DNA of 64,000 nt, taken from positions 682,001-746,000 of the forward strand of contig NZ_CP132204.1 of NCBI RefSeq assembly GCF_030718995.1, written 5' to 3'. The DNA is from Arthrobacter oryzae. GTDB taxonomy: Bacteria; Actinomycetota; Actinomycetes; Actinomycetales; Micrococcaceae. Shown piece by piece: positions 15,976 to 24,709 of the stretch (position 1 is its first letter; every line of letters starts with the position of its first letter). The position numbers and the translations under genes were made by a program. Under the pieces are notes generated by a model. That model saw only the letters and a program-made list of their open reading frames with translations, searched no databases and was not told the DNA's origin.

Positions 15976-16861
15976 CGATGAGCAGCTGAGCCTGCTGGCC
16001 CTTGGCGAACCCGCCGTGAGCCCGGCCGAGGCCGACCATCTGGCGTTCTGCAGTGAGTGCTCCGGAACCCTTTCCGCCCTGGAACGCACCGTCCGCGCCG
16101 CCACCGTGGATCCGGCCGAAGTGGAACTGGCCACGCCCGGACCGCATAACTGGGCCGCTATCCACCAGGCATTGGGGCTCTCCCCCGGGCAGGCTCAGGA
16201 CCCGCTGAGCAGGGCACCCTCCCTGACGAGTCCAACCGCAGGAAGTCCAACCGCGGGAAGTCCGGCGGCGGGAAGTCCGGCGGCGGCGCCGGTCATCTCA
16301 GCGCCACCCACCTCAGCTCCGGTCACCTCGGCGCCGGTTACCGCGCCGACGCCGCTTAGGCCCCGCGCCGCAGGTGCGAGGGCAGGTTCCGGTGCCCGGC
16401 GCTGGGTGGCGATGGCGGCAGCCGCCGGAATCGTCGTTGGCGCGGCCGCCGTGTGGGCCGGCTACAACGTCCTCGGGCGAGGCCCGGAAGCCGTGCCTTC
16501 GCCCACGCCGACGGCTCCCCAGCCCGTGGTCATTGCCCAGGCACCGCTGCAGCCCCTGGCGTCGTATACGGCAAACGGGAAGGCGCTGGTGGAGGAGCTT
16601 CCCGACGGGACGCGCCAGCTGGTGGTCCAGCTCCCGGACAGCCAAATCAACGGCTTCCGTGAGGTCTGGGTCATCTCGCCGGACCTCTCCAAACTCGTCA
16701 GCCTCGGAGTGCTGGACGGCGAGCCCGGTGTCTTTGCCATCCCTGAAGGACTGGACCTCGCGGAGTACCCCATTGTGGACGTGTCCAACGAGCCGTTCGA
16801 CGGCAACCCCGCACACTCGTCGGACAGCATTGCGCGCGGCGAGCTGGCAACGGAAAACTGA
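15962..16861 (+). CDS. RskA-type anti-sigma factor
   Basis: 299 residues. The N-terminal cytoplasmic domain has a zinc-finger-like HLAFCSEC at 26-33; a Pro/Ser/Thr/Ala-rich linker with tandem repeats (about 84-128) follows, then one transmembrane helix (about 147-167) and an extracytoplasmic RskA domain (LVVQLPDSQINGFREVWVIS). It should hold the sigma factor encoded just upstream and release it after regulated proteolysis of the membrane segment. The repeat-rich linker is longer than usual. Confidence 0.88.
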   Translation: MKHLDDEQLSLLALGEPAVSPAEADHLAFCSECSGTLSALERTVRAATVDPAEVELATPGPHNWAAIHQALGLSPGQAQDPLSRAPSLTSPTAGSPTAGSPAAGSPAAAPVISAPPTSAPVTSAPVTAPTPLRPRAAGARAGSGARRWVAMAAAAGIVVGAAAVWAGYNVLGRGPEAVPSPTPTAPQPVVIAQAPLQPLASYTANGKALVEELPDGTRQLVVQLPDSQINGFREVWVISPDLSKLVSLGVLDGEPGVFAIPEGLDLAEYPIVDVSNEPFDGNPAHSSDSIARGELATEN

Positions 16862-17006
16862 TCCGCAGCCTGCCCCGGTACACCGGTTTTCGACTGCCGT
16901 GAAGTGCCAACCGGCCCGGAAGTGGACGGGCCCGGACTGCTAGGTTTGCTGTGCCGAGCGACGAACCACCGCCCGCATTCACCGGCAAGACCGGAAGGGA
17001 CCAACC

Positions 17007-18266
17007 ATGCTCTCAGACACCTCTTCTCCAGTCATCAAGGCAACGCTGCCTGTAGTTGGCGAGCACATCGAGGAGATCGCCAAACGGTTCTACAAACACA
17101 TGTTCGAGGCGCGGCCGGACCTCCTGGACGGCCTCTTCAACCGGGGCAACCAGGCGGACGGGCGGCAGCAGCAGGCGTTGGCGGGGTCCATCGCGGCGTT
17201 TGCCGGGTTCCTCGTGGACAAGCCTGACCAGTTGCCGGACCATCTGCTCTCCCGCGTCGCGCACAAGCACGTGTCGCTGGGCCTGGCCCCGGATCAGTAC
17301 CAGATTGTGCATGACCACCTGATGTGGTCCATCGTGGACGTGCTCGGGGATGCCGTGACTCCCGAGGTGGCCGCCGCCTGGGACGAGGTCTACTGGCTCA
17401 TGGCCAACATGCTTATCAACAAGGAACGCGGACTCTACAACGCCGTGCACCTCTCACCCGAGACGATCTGGCGGACGTGGCGGGTTGTCCGGCGGATCCA
17501 GGAAACCGACGACGTGCTCACGTTCATCGTGGAACGCACCGACGAGCGCGACGTCAAGCCGTCCCTTCCCGGGCAGTACGTCACCATCAAGATGCTGATG
17601 CACGACGGCGTGCACCAGCCCCGGCAGTACAGCCTCACCAAGGCCGACGACGGCCACCACCGGCAGTTCGCGGTGAAGCGCGTCCACGGACTCCCCACGC
17701 CCGACGGCGAGATGTCCAACCTGCTCCACAACGAGATCCACGAAGGCGACGAGGTGGTGCTTTCGGCACCCTTCGGCGACGTGGTCCTGGAATACACGGA
17801 CAGGCCGGTTGTCCTGGCCAGCGCGGGCATCGGCATCACGCCCATGGCCGGCATGCTGTCCCATCTGGTGAAGGCCGGTTCCCAGCGCCAGGTCATGCTC
17901 CTCCACGCGGATGACACCCCGGCGTCGTTCCCGCTCCGGGCCCAGGTCACCGAGGACCTCGCGCAGCTGGCGGACGGGTCACTGAACACGTGGTTCCTCG
18001 AACCGGAGGGCTCACCCGCTGGCTCCGGCGCAGCCGGGACAGGGTCAGCCGGGACGGGGTCAGCCGGGACGGACAGCGCACCGGCGTTCAAGGGCTTCAT
18101 GGACGTCAACGCGGTGGATCTGCCGGACGACGCCGAATACTACCTCTGCGGTCCGCTGCCCTTCCTGAAGTCGGTCCGGAGCGCGCTGGTGGCACGGGGC
18201 GTACCGGCCAAGGACATCCAGTACGAAGTGTTCGGCCCGGACCTCTGGCTGGCCGACTTCCAATAG
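17007..18266 (+). CDS. hmp: Flavohemoglobin (nitric oxide dioxygenase)
   Basis: 419 residues: globin domain (about 1-137) with NRGNQADGRQQQALA near 45-59 and proximal histidine His88 in AHKHVSLG; FAD-binding domain with RQYSLTKADDG; NAD-binding domain with GIGITPMAGML and C-terminal YLCGPLPF and YEVFGP. It oxidises nitric oxide to nitrate using O2 and NAD(P)H. A Gly/Ser/Ala/Thr-rich insertion (about 333-356), built from repeats of GTGSA, interrupts the NAD domain and is not typical of Hmp. GGAAGGGA precedes the ATG. Confidence 0.93.
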   Translation: MLSDTSSPVIKATLPVVGEHIEEIAKRFYKHMFEARPDLLDGLFNRGNQADGRQQQALAGSIAAFAGFLVDKPDQLPDHLLSRVAHKHVSLGLAPDQYQIVHDHLMWSIVDVLGDAVTPEVAAAWDEVYWLMANMLINKERGLYNAVHLSPETIWRTWRVVRRIQETDDVLTFIVERTDERDVKPSLPGQYVTIKMLMHDGVHQPRQYSLTKADDGHHRQFAVKRVHGLPTPDGEMSNLLHNEIHEGDEVVLSAPFGDVVLEYTDRPVVLASAGIGITPMAGMLSHLVKAGSQRQVMLLHADDTPASFPLRAQVTEDLAQLADGSLNTWFLEPEGSPAGSGAAGTGSAGTGSAGTDSAPAFKGFMDVNAVDLPDDAEYYLCGPLPFLKSVRSALVARGVPAKDIQYEVFGPDLWLADFQ

Positions 18267-18270
18267 CCCG

Positions 18271-18333
18271 GAGTTTTTGTCCACTTATCGCGACTTAAGA
18301 CCGCTGTTGGTCGCGATAAGTGGACAAAAACTC
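18271..18333. terminator. Palindromic intergenic repeat, copy 1
   Basis: A perfect 23-bp inverted repeat: arm 18271-18293 begins GAGTTTTTGTCC and arm 18311-18333 is its exact complement; the loop is 17 nt. It lies between the converging hmp and protease genes five bases after the hmp stop. The T5 and A5 runs at the stem base would let it end transcription from both sides. Near-identical copies occur at 26960 and 30992. Confidence 0.8.
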
Positions 18334-18354
18334 GCACCCGGCGGCGGGCGGCGG

Positions 18355-20853
18355 TCAGCGGCGGGAACGCCGCCTTGCCAGGAGCAGCGCGGCGCCGCCG
18401 AGCAGCAGCACACCGGCCCCGGCGCCGGCGGCGGTGAGCAGGCCGTCGGCGCCGGTGGCCGGCAGCTGGCCCGGGACGGCGGCCGGGATGACTGCGGCCG
18501 GAACAATCACCGGAGCCGGATCCACCACGAAGGTCAGGTTCACCGGTGCCGATGCGGCGCCGTCGACCGCCTGGCTGACCGCCACCGTATGGTTTCCGGC
18601 CGCGAGCCCGGCCGGCAGCGGCATGCTCCAGGTGCCGTCCGCAGCGGCGAGCACTGTTGCGGCGCCGTCCACCGTGACCGTCACCGCCCCGCCCTTCAGG
18701 GCAGTGCCGGTGATCTGCCGTGGTGCCGCGTCGTGGGCGAAATGCTGGCCGTTGTGGATGTTGGTCACCGCGGGCGACGGCGGCACTACCGTGAAGGTCC
18801 GGCTCGCCGCCGGGCTGTCAGCGATGCCTGCTGCGGTCTGTACTGCCCTGACGGTGAAAGAGCCGAACCTCGCGGGCCCGGTCACAGGCACTGCCCAGGC
18901 GCCGTCGAGCCCCACCACGGCCTGGCCGGTGGCATCGCCCGAGAGTTCCACCGTGGCGCCGGGTGTTCCGGTCCCTTCGATGCGTTCGAGTGCCGTCAGG
19001 ACGTCGCCCTCATCAGGAGCGGCAATGACGGGTGCGGGCAGCTCGGACGGCAGCACAGTGACCTCGAAAGAGCTGGCCCCGGAGTGGCTGAAACCGTTGA
19101 CCGTTTCGGCGATAAACCGCAACCGGCCGGCCGGAGAGGGAGCAGTGAACTGCCATCGTCCGGAGGCGTCCAACGGCACGTCCGCGGGCGGCTGCCCGGG
19201 TACCGTAATGCGGACCTTCGACCCCGCGGCCACAGCGGAGGCCGGAGCCGCAGGGACCTGCCCGGTGATGGTCTGGCCGACCGCAACTCCGCCGCCGCTG
19301 GCCGGCCCCGTGAGGGTGGGTTTGTTGAGGAACAGCTGAAGCTGGACGCCCGGTAGCCGGGTCATGGCGTCCTCCAGGGTGGTGGCCACGGCAAAGTTGG
19401 CCGCCGAACCGGGGGCGTCTCCCGCCGAGTGCGTGCCGACGGCGAAGTTTCCGCTGATCCAGGGTCCGCCGGAGTCGCCGCCGCTGGACTGGACGGAGTT
19501 GGAGAGGAAGCCGCGGAAGGCCCGGAGGTCGGAGGGGTCGGCGGTGATGCCTCCCACTACATAAATGCCTACTTCGTCCACTGTGCCGCAGGACCAGCCG
19601 GCGGTGCGGCCGGAGCGGCAGACGGCCTGCCCCGGCGACGGCGACGCCGTTCCGATGATCTTCACGGCCGTGGATCCGGGGTCCGAGGGCGCATCCCAGC
19701 GGGTGGTGGCTGGCTGGACCTCGAGTCCTGCCCGGATGCCCTCGATGACGGCGATGTCCGTCCCGATGTTCCCCGGGTACTCTTCGTCGCCGGTGATCCA
19801 GGAGTTGCCCGGGCCGCCGAACTGGCTGAAGCCGAGGGTGCCCAGCAGCTTGTTCGCCGGGGATTCCGGCCGCTCCACGTTTGCCGTGGTGACCGTGCCG
19901 TCTTCGGTGCAGTGGCCTGCGGTGAGGACCAGGGGTTCGCCTTCCGGGCTGTAGGCGCCATAACCGGCGGAGCACACAATGCCGTTGTTGAGGACGTAGC
20001 CCTGCCCGCCGAAGAAGTCTTCCTCCGGGGCAAGCGGTTCGCCCTGCTCGAGACGGACGTTCGAGTAGCGCGCCACGAACTCGGACGGCGACGGCGGCGA
20101 AGCTGCGGGGGTGCCGCCGGCCTGTGTTGCCGGGGTGCCGCCGGCTTCCGGGTGGTTGGTGCCGCCGGTGCGGACCACAAAGCTGCCGTTGGCATACGTC
20201 ACCGCTTGCAGCCCGCCGGCCCCGACTTCGCTGACGTAGTCGTTGAAGAGCTGGTCCGTGCTGGCCGCGACGCGGTCCGCCGCCACCGGCACGGCCGGTT
20301 CGGCGGGCGCGGCCGGTTCGGCGGGCGCGGCCGTGGAAGAAGGCGAAGCAGGCGAAGGCGGTGCGGACGGCACGCGACCTGCGGACGCGGTGCCGGCAGC
20401 TACCAGGACGAAGTCGCCGGGGCCCGCGGCATTGAGCTCAGCCACCCTGGCCGCAAGCTCCGGCCCGCCGCCTTCGACCACGATGCGGCCGTCTGCCAGG
20501 CTGATCCCCACATAGCCGGGCAAGGCACGCAAGGAGGCAACGGCGTCGGCCGCGCGTTTGCCCTGGTCACCGGCGGCGTTGAACTCTTCCAGCGTCATGC
20601 CCAAGTCGCGGAGGACGGCTTCCGTCAGCCCGGCGTCGCTGACGGCAGGAGCGGACGGGGGTGCCGGAGCGGCAGGAGCGGCGGGCGCGGACGGTGCCGA
20701 ATCACCAGCGGCAGGGGCTGCCGGAGAACCGGACTCTGCGACGGCGGGAACCGCGAGGAACGTGGCGCCGAACGCCATGGCGGCGGTGGCCGCGAGTCCC
20801 AGGGCGCGGTGGAACGGATTCCGGCCGGAATGATGCGTCAAGGTGTCCCCCAT
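18355..20853 (-). CDS. LPXTG-anchored trypsin-like serine protease
   Basis: 832 residues. A signal peptide (about 1-39) and Ala/Pro-rich linker precede an N-terminal pro-region resembling alpha-lytic protease prodomains, then an S1 domain with His314 (TAGHC), Asp366 (GTDIAVI) and Ser461 (GGDSGGP) and paired cysteines. Repeated Ig-like beta domains fill about 500-780. LPATG at 797-801, a hydrophobic helix and a basic tail form a sortase signal, so the enzyme is displayed on the cell wall. No sortase gene is in the window. Substrate is unknown. Confidence 0.9.
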   Translation of the reverse strand: MGDTLTHHSGRNPFHRALGLAATAAMAFGATFLAVPAVAESGSPAAPAAGDSAPSAPAAPAAPAPPSAPAVSDAGLTEAVLRDLGMTLEEFNAAGDQGKRAADAVASLRALPGYVGISLADGRIVVEGGGPELAARVAELNAAGPGDFVLVAAGTASAGRVPSAPPSPASPSSTAAPAEPAAPAEPAVPVAADRVAASTDQLFNDYVSEVGAGGLQAVTYANGSFVVRTGGTNHPEAGGTPATQAGGTPAASPPSPSEFVARYSNVRLEQGEPLAPEEDFFGGQGYVLNNGIVCSAGYGAYSPEGEPLVLTAGHCTEDGTVTTANVERPESPANKLLGTLGFSQFGGPGNSWITGDEEYPGNIGTDIAVIEGIRAGLEVQPATTRWDAPSDPGSTAVKIIGTASPSPGQAVCRSGRTAGWSCGTVDEVGIYVVGGITADPSDLRAFRGFLSNSVQSSGGDSGGPWISGNFAVGTHSAGDAPGSAANFAVATTLEDAMTRLPGVQLQLFLNKPTLTGPASGGGVAVGQTITGQVPAAPASAVAAGSKVRITVPGQPPADVPLDASGRWQFTAPSPAGRLRFIAETVNGFSHSGASSFEVTVLPSELPAPVIAAPDEGDVLTALERIEGTGTPGATVELSGDATGQAVVGLDGAWAVPVTGPARFGSFTVRAVQTAAGIADSPAASRTFTVVPPSPAVTNIHNGQHFAHDAAPRQITGTALKGGAVTVTVDGAATVLAAADGTWSMPLPAGLAAGNHTVAVSQAVDGAASAPVNLTFVVDPAPVIVPAAVIPAAVPGQLPATGADGLLTAAGAGAGVLLLGGAALLLARRRSRR

Positions 20854-20860
20854 GTTGTGT

Positions 20861-21574
20861 TCACGTCGTTATGCTGGCTGCCAGCCGGGTCCGGATGGCA
20901 GCCAATTCGGCAGCGGTGATGCCGTGCCGCAAAAGATAGTTCCGGGTGTCCAGTGTCCGGACGAACTCCAGGGTTCCGCCGCCGCGTTTCTCCAGCAGGG
21001 GCACCAACGCGTCTTCCTCCAGGTAGCGCTCGTGTTTGTGCGGCGGGCCGGCTTTCCGGTGGCGCTCGTTGATGCCGCGCATAGCCGCCTGGTAGCCGGT
21101 CACGATCTCGGAATCGCCCGCGCCAGTGAGGTCCTGGAGCATGGCGGCCACCATTCCGCTGCGGTCGCGTCCGGCGGAGCAATGGATCACCACGCCGGCG
21201 GGGGCGGCGGCAACAGCCTTGAAGACGGCCACGAGCTTATCCGGAAACAGCCGGGCATTGGCGGCATAGCAGGCGGGATCGTTCAGGTAGGGGGAACACA
21301 GTTCCTTGAACTCGGGGTGGTCCGGGTCTTCGGTGGGAGCGTGCACGACGTCGAACGCTGCCAGTACCTCCGCACTCACCTCGGGATCGGTGTCCCTCAG
21401 TCCGTGTTCCGAAGGGTTCCGGAGGTCTATCACGGTGCGGACGCCGTCGTCGTACGCCTGTTTCCAGCCCGCCTCGGTGACCCATTCCCGGCGCCCCATG
21501 CGGAAGACGCTGCCGGAAATGCGCCAGGCATTCACGGCTCCGTCCCAGTGCACGGGCTGTCCAGGCTGTTCCAT
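20861..21574 (-). CDS. Tyrosine-protein phosphatase (HCX5R family)
   Basis: About 237 residues from ATG 21574; the frame is open to GTG 21610. The P-loop HCSAGRDRSG gives the catalytic Cys and Arg of the Y_phosphatase3 group, whose members dephosphorylate phosphotyrosine and sometimes phosphoinositides. RTVIDLRNPSEH near the N-terminus is the usual partner motif. It lies 7 bp upstream of the protease start on the same strand; whether they are co-transcribed is unclear. Confidence 0.88.
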   Translation of the reverse strand: MEQPGQPVHWDGAVNAWRISGSVFRMGRREWVTEAGWKQAYDDGVRTVIDLRNPSEHGLRDTDPEVSAEVLAAFDVVHAPTEDPDHPEFKELCSPYLNDPACYAANARLFPDKLVAVFKAVAAAPAGVVIHCSAGRDRSGMVAAMLQDLTGAGDSEIVTGYQAAMRGINERHRKAGPPHKHERYLEEDALVPLLEKRGGGTLEFVRTLDTRNYLLRHGITAAELAAIRTRLAASITT

Positions 21575-21769
21575 CCAGACAGCTAACCACAGACCCCCGA
21601 CATCCGGCACGGGTAGCTGCCGGAAAATAGGGTGGTGCGCCGCAAATAATCGGGTATTCCGGCCCGTGTCCGGCGGGCGGTTGATGGATGTACCGTTGGG
21701 CGTACTTGCGGCCTGGCCGCGGCCCGCGGCCAGGAGCCCGGTGCACAGTTCAGAACAAAGGGGAAACTG

Positions 21770-22651
21770 ATGAGTGACCGGATATTACGACGGCGGAGCG
21801 CGGCATTCGCTGCCGGCCTGGCAACGCTGACGCTGGCATTGGGAACCGCGGCGGGTCCTGCGGGAGCCGCACCTGAGGGAGGACTTGACTACGTCGCCAT
21901 CGGTGACTCCTACACTGCGGGGACCGGCGCCGGAGCAGCAGACAAACCGGCGGGCACAACGTGCTGGCAGAGCACCCCGGGGTACGTCGGCGACGTCGAC
22001 AAAACAGGCCGAGTGTCCCTGGTGGTCAACGCCGCCTGCCACGGGGCACTCCTCACCGGCGGAACTGAGAAGAGCGTGCAAACCCAGATCCAGACGCTGG
22101 CCTACACGCAGGACCTGAACGCCTCCACCGGCATGGTCACCATCACCGCCGGAGCCAATGACGCCGGAGTGAGCCCCGTACTGTTTGCCTGCGCAACCAA
22201 TGGCGTGGAAGTGTGCGCCAACGCGGTCGCGGCGTCGGAGGGCGCGCTTGGACAGGTGGGCGCCGGGCTGGCAAGCGCCTACGCGACAATCCACGCGTTG
22301 GCTCCGAACGCGAAGATCGCGGTCCTGGGGTATCCCAGGCTGTTCGAACCGGCCGACGGGAATCCCTACTTCTCCGCGGACGAGCAGGTCCTGATCAACC
22401 GGGCCACCGACAGTCTCAACACCGCCATCGCCGGTGCCGTCGCCAGTGCCAAGGCCGGCGGGGCGGACGCCCAGTTCGTCGATGTCACCACCAGGTTTGC
22501 CGGGCACGCCGTGAACTCCGACGATCCCTGGATCGCCTACGACAGCGGCAACCCCCTGGCTGACACCAACTTCCACCCGAATCCCACCGGGCACCGGGCT
22601 TATGCCACGGCGATTATGACCGAGGTCCAGCCGGCCAAATTGGCGAGGTAG
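21770..22651 (+). CDS. Secreted SGNH/GDSL hydrolase
   Basis: 293 residues with a signal peptide (about 1-33). SGNH blocks are clear: GDSYTAG (Ser about 47), TAGANDAG (Asn) and FHPNPTGHRAYA (Asp/His block). Paired cysteines fit an exported fold like streptomycete lipases and esterases. It probably hydrolyses ester bonds in lipids or polymers outside the cell. GGGGAAACTG precedes the ATG. It is divergent from the phosphatase gene. Confidence 0.9.
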   Translation: MSDRILRRRSAAFAAGLATLTLALGTAAGPAGAAPEGGLDYVAIGDSYTAGTGAGAADKPAGTTCWQSTPGYVGDVDKTGRVSLVVNAACHGALLTGGTEKSVQTQIQTLAYTQDLNASTGMVTITAGANDAGVSPVLFACATNGVEVCANAVAASEGALGQVGAGLASAYATIHALAPNAKIAVLGYPRLFEPADGNPYFSADEQVLINRATDSLNTAIAGAVASAKAGGADAQFVDVTTRFAGHAVNSDDPWIAYDSGNPLADTNFHPNPTGHRAYATAIMTEVQPAKLAR

Positions 22652-22674
22652 AGGTCCTGTCAGTTCAGGCTCGC

Positions 22675-23283
22675 CTAGCGCCGCTTGGCGAGCCTGAACT
22701 CCAGGCCTGCGCGGACCATGGGCCACTCGTGCTCCAGGATCGAGAACACCACGGTGTCCCGGAGCTGCCCGTCCGCGGTCCGGGTGTGGCTGCGCAGCAC
22801 GCCGTCCTGCTTGGCTCCCAGCCGCGCAATCGCCTCCCGTGACTGGTGGTTGAGCCAGTGCGTCCGGAACTCGACAGCCGGGCACCCCAGCGTTTCAAAG
22901 GCATGCCGCAGGAGCAGCAGCTTCGAGTCCGCGTTGGTTCCGGTGCCGTGCGAAGACGCAGCATTCCACGTGGAACCGATCTCCACGCGGGGAGTGGCGG
23001 CGTCGATGTTCATATAGGTGGTCATCCCGATCACCCTGCCGGGGCCGCCGGTGGCGGGGTCCAGGAGGCGCGCGGTGAACGGCAGCATGGAGCCGGTTTC
23101 CTGGAGCCGGAGTCGCCGGTCGATCTCCGCGGCCATGCCTTCCGGGGTGGGCACGCTGGTGTACCAGAGCTTCCAGAGCTCGCCGTCGCGGGCGGCGTCC
23201 ACCAGTCCGCCGTGGTGCGCGCGGCTCAACGGCTCGAGCACAACGTGTTGGCCGGTCAGCGTGATGGGTTCGATGGAAGTCAC
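22675..23283 (-). CDS. GNAT N-acetyltransferase, RimJ/RimL type
   Basis: 202 residues of the GCN5-related fold. It starts ITLTGQHVVLEPLSRAHHGGL, characteristic of RimJ/RimL-like enzymes, and has EIGSTWNAASSHGTGTNADSK at the acetyl-CoA site, a slightly altered R/QxxGxG/A loop. The substrate may be a protein N-terminus or a small amine. The GTG start lies six bases after TAGGAT, so it appears leaderless, back-to-back with the SRPBCC gene only 36 bp away. Confidence 0.85.
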   Translation of the reverse strand: MTSIEPITLTGQHVVLEPLSRAHHGGLVDAARDGELWKLWYTSVPTPEGMAAEIDRRLRLQETGSMLPFTARLLDPATGGPGRVIGMTTYMNIDAATPRVEIGSTWNAASSHGTGTNADSKLLLLRHAFETLGCPAVEFRTHWLNHQSREAIARLGAKQDGVLRSHTRTADGQLRDTVVFSILEHEWPMVRAGLEFRLAKRR

Positions 23284-23320
23284 CGGACCATCCTAGGGGG
23301 CAGAGGCTAGGCTGTTGGGA
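23283..23320. promoter_or_regulatory. Compact divergent leaderless promoter pair
   Basis: On the minus strand TAGGAT (23295-23290) is followed by six bases and GTG 23283. On the plus strand TAGGCT (23308-23313) is followed by six bases and ATG 23320. Both starts fit leaderless transcription, with only 36 bp between the genes, so polymerases would compete for overlapping promoter DNA. Confidence 0.6.
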
Positions 23321-23760
23321 TGATCACAGTAGCGGGAACCGTCAGCTCTCCCCTCGGGGCAGAGGAAGCCTTCACCTACCTGTCAGCCTTCGAGCACACC
23401 GCGGAATGGGATCCGGGCACGCCCGTGGTGAAGAAGCTCTCCGAGGGGCCGGTTGCCGTGGGCCACCGGTACCACGCCGAAGCGGAATTCCGGGGCAAGC
23501 GGCAGACCCTCATCTACGAAGTGGTGGAGCTGACCCGCAACCACATCAAGCTCCGCGGCGAAAACAAAACGGTGATCTCCGAGGACTCGATCGACGTCTC
23601 GCCGGACGGGACCGGCTGCACCGTGAAGTACACGGCGGAGTTCCAGCTCAAGGGCGCCCTCAAACTCATTGAACCGTTCATGAAGCCGGCCTTTATGTCA
23701 CTCCGGGATCCCGCGATGAACGGCCTGAAGTCCGCCCTCGACGCCCGGGCCGGACGCTAG
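23320..23760 (+). CDS. SRPBCC-family protein
   Basis: 146 residues of the START/polyketide-cyclase-like fold, beginning ITVAGTVSSPLGAEEAFTYLS and continuing with the W-D-PG-type AEWDPGTPVVKKLSEGPVAVG. The fold binds hydrophobic ligands; no specific function can be assigned. It appears leaderless from TAGGCT six bases upstream. Confidence 0.82.
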   Translation: MITVAGTVSSPLGAEEAFTYLSAFEHTAEWDPGTPVVKKLSEGPVAVGHRYHAEAEFRGKRQTLIYEVVELTRNHIKLRGENKTVISEDSIDVSPDGTGCTVKYTAEFQLKGALKLIEPFMKPAFMSLRDPAMNGLKSALDARAGR

Positions 23761-23776
23761 GCGGGAACACCGCTAA

Positions 23777-23807
23777 GCGGGCCGCGCGCCAAGCGGACGC
23801 GGCCCGC
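23777..23807. terminator. Hairpin between SRPBCC and paaH
   Basis: Ten-bp stem GCGGGCCGCG / CGCGGCCCGC with an 11-nt loop between converging genes, flanked by two direct copies of CTAGGCGGGAACACCGC. There is no clear thymine run. Confidence 0.5.
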
Positions 23808-23834
23808 GCTAGGCGGGAACACCGCCGTCGAGCC

Positions 23835-24707
23835 TTAAGCCGGCCAGTCGAAGAAGCCCTTGCCGGTTTTGCGACCCAGCTCGCGGCGGGCCACCTTGTC
23901 GCGCAGGATCTGCGGCGGCGCGAAGCGCTCCCCCAGAGTCGACTGCAGGTACTCCGCAATGCCCAGCCGGACGTCCAGGCCCACGATGTCCGTGGTGCGC
24001 AGCGGACCGGTGGGGTGCTTGTAGCCCAACACCATGGCGTTGTCGATGTCCTCGGCGGACGCGACGCCTTCCTCCACCATGCGCATCGCTTCCAGGGCGA
24101 TGGCCACGCCCAGACGTGACGAGGCAAAGCCGGGGGCATCATTGACGACGACGGCGGTCTTGCCGAGTGCCTCCACCCACCTTTTGGCTGCGGCCGCCAG
24201 GTCCGGGGACGTCTGTTCGCCGAGCACCACCTCGATGAGCGTGGACGCAGGGACAGGGTTGAAGAAGTGCAGGCCCAGGAAGTTTCCCGGACGCTTCAGT
24301 TCGCGGGCCAATCCGTTGACGGACAGCGAGGACGTGTTGGAGGCGAGGTAGGCGTCGTCAGAGAGGCGCTCCTCGATGCCGCGGAGGGAGGCGACCTTCA
24401 GGTCCCAGTCCTCCGGAACGGCCTCGACCACCAGCTGGCGGTCCTTGAAGTCGTCATAGTCCACCGTGACGGAGAGCCGCGAGACCATTTCGTCCAGGTT
24501 GCCGTCCGTGGCGCCGCGCTCGATGCTCTTGGCGGCGGCGGACTCCACGCGTTCCCGGGCTGCCTCGGCCGAGGCCTCGTCCCGCTCCACCACCAGGACG
24601 TTGGCGCCGTTGATCAGGAAGGCGTGGGCGATGCCGGCCCCCATCCGGCCGCCGCCGAGGACACCGACTGTTGGGGGAAGGTCCGCCGGAAGTACGGAGT
24701 TGCTCAT
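23835..24707 (-). CDS. paaH: 3-Hydroxyacyl-CoA dehydrogenase (PaaH-type)
   Basis: 290 residues. The Rossmann motif GGGRMGAGIAHAF is at about 18-30, catalytic His and HFFNPVPAS near 150, and the C-terminal dimerisation domain ends GRKTGKGFFDW. It oxidises 3-hydroxyadipyl-CoA to 3-oxoadipyl-CoA with NAD+ if it serves phenylacetate breakdown; fatty-acid beta-oxidation is the alternative. It is last in the thiolase / hydratase / dehydrogenase operon, starting 2 bp after the hydratase stop, and a PaaR-like site lies before that operon. Confidence 0.9.
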   Translation of the reverse strand: MSNSVLPADLPPTVGVLGGGRMGAGIAHAFLINGANVLVVERDEASAEAARERVESAAAKSIERGATDGNLDEMVSRLSVTVDYDDFKDRQLVVEAVPEDWDLKVASLRGIEERLSDDAYLASNTSSLSVNGLARELKRPGNFLGLHFFNPVPASTLIEVVLGEQTSPDLAAAAKRWVEALGKTAVVVNDAPGFASSRLGVAIALEAMRMVEEGVASAEDIDNAMVLGYKHPTGPLRTTDIVGLDVRLGIAEYLQSTLGERFAPPQILRDKVARRELGRKTGKGFFDWPA

Positions 24708-24709
24708 GG

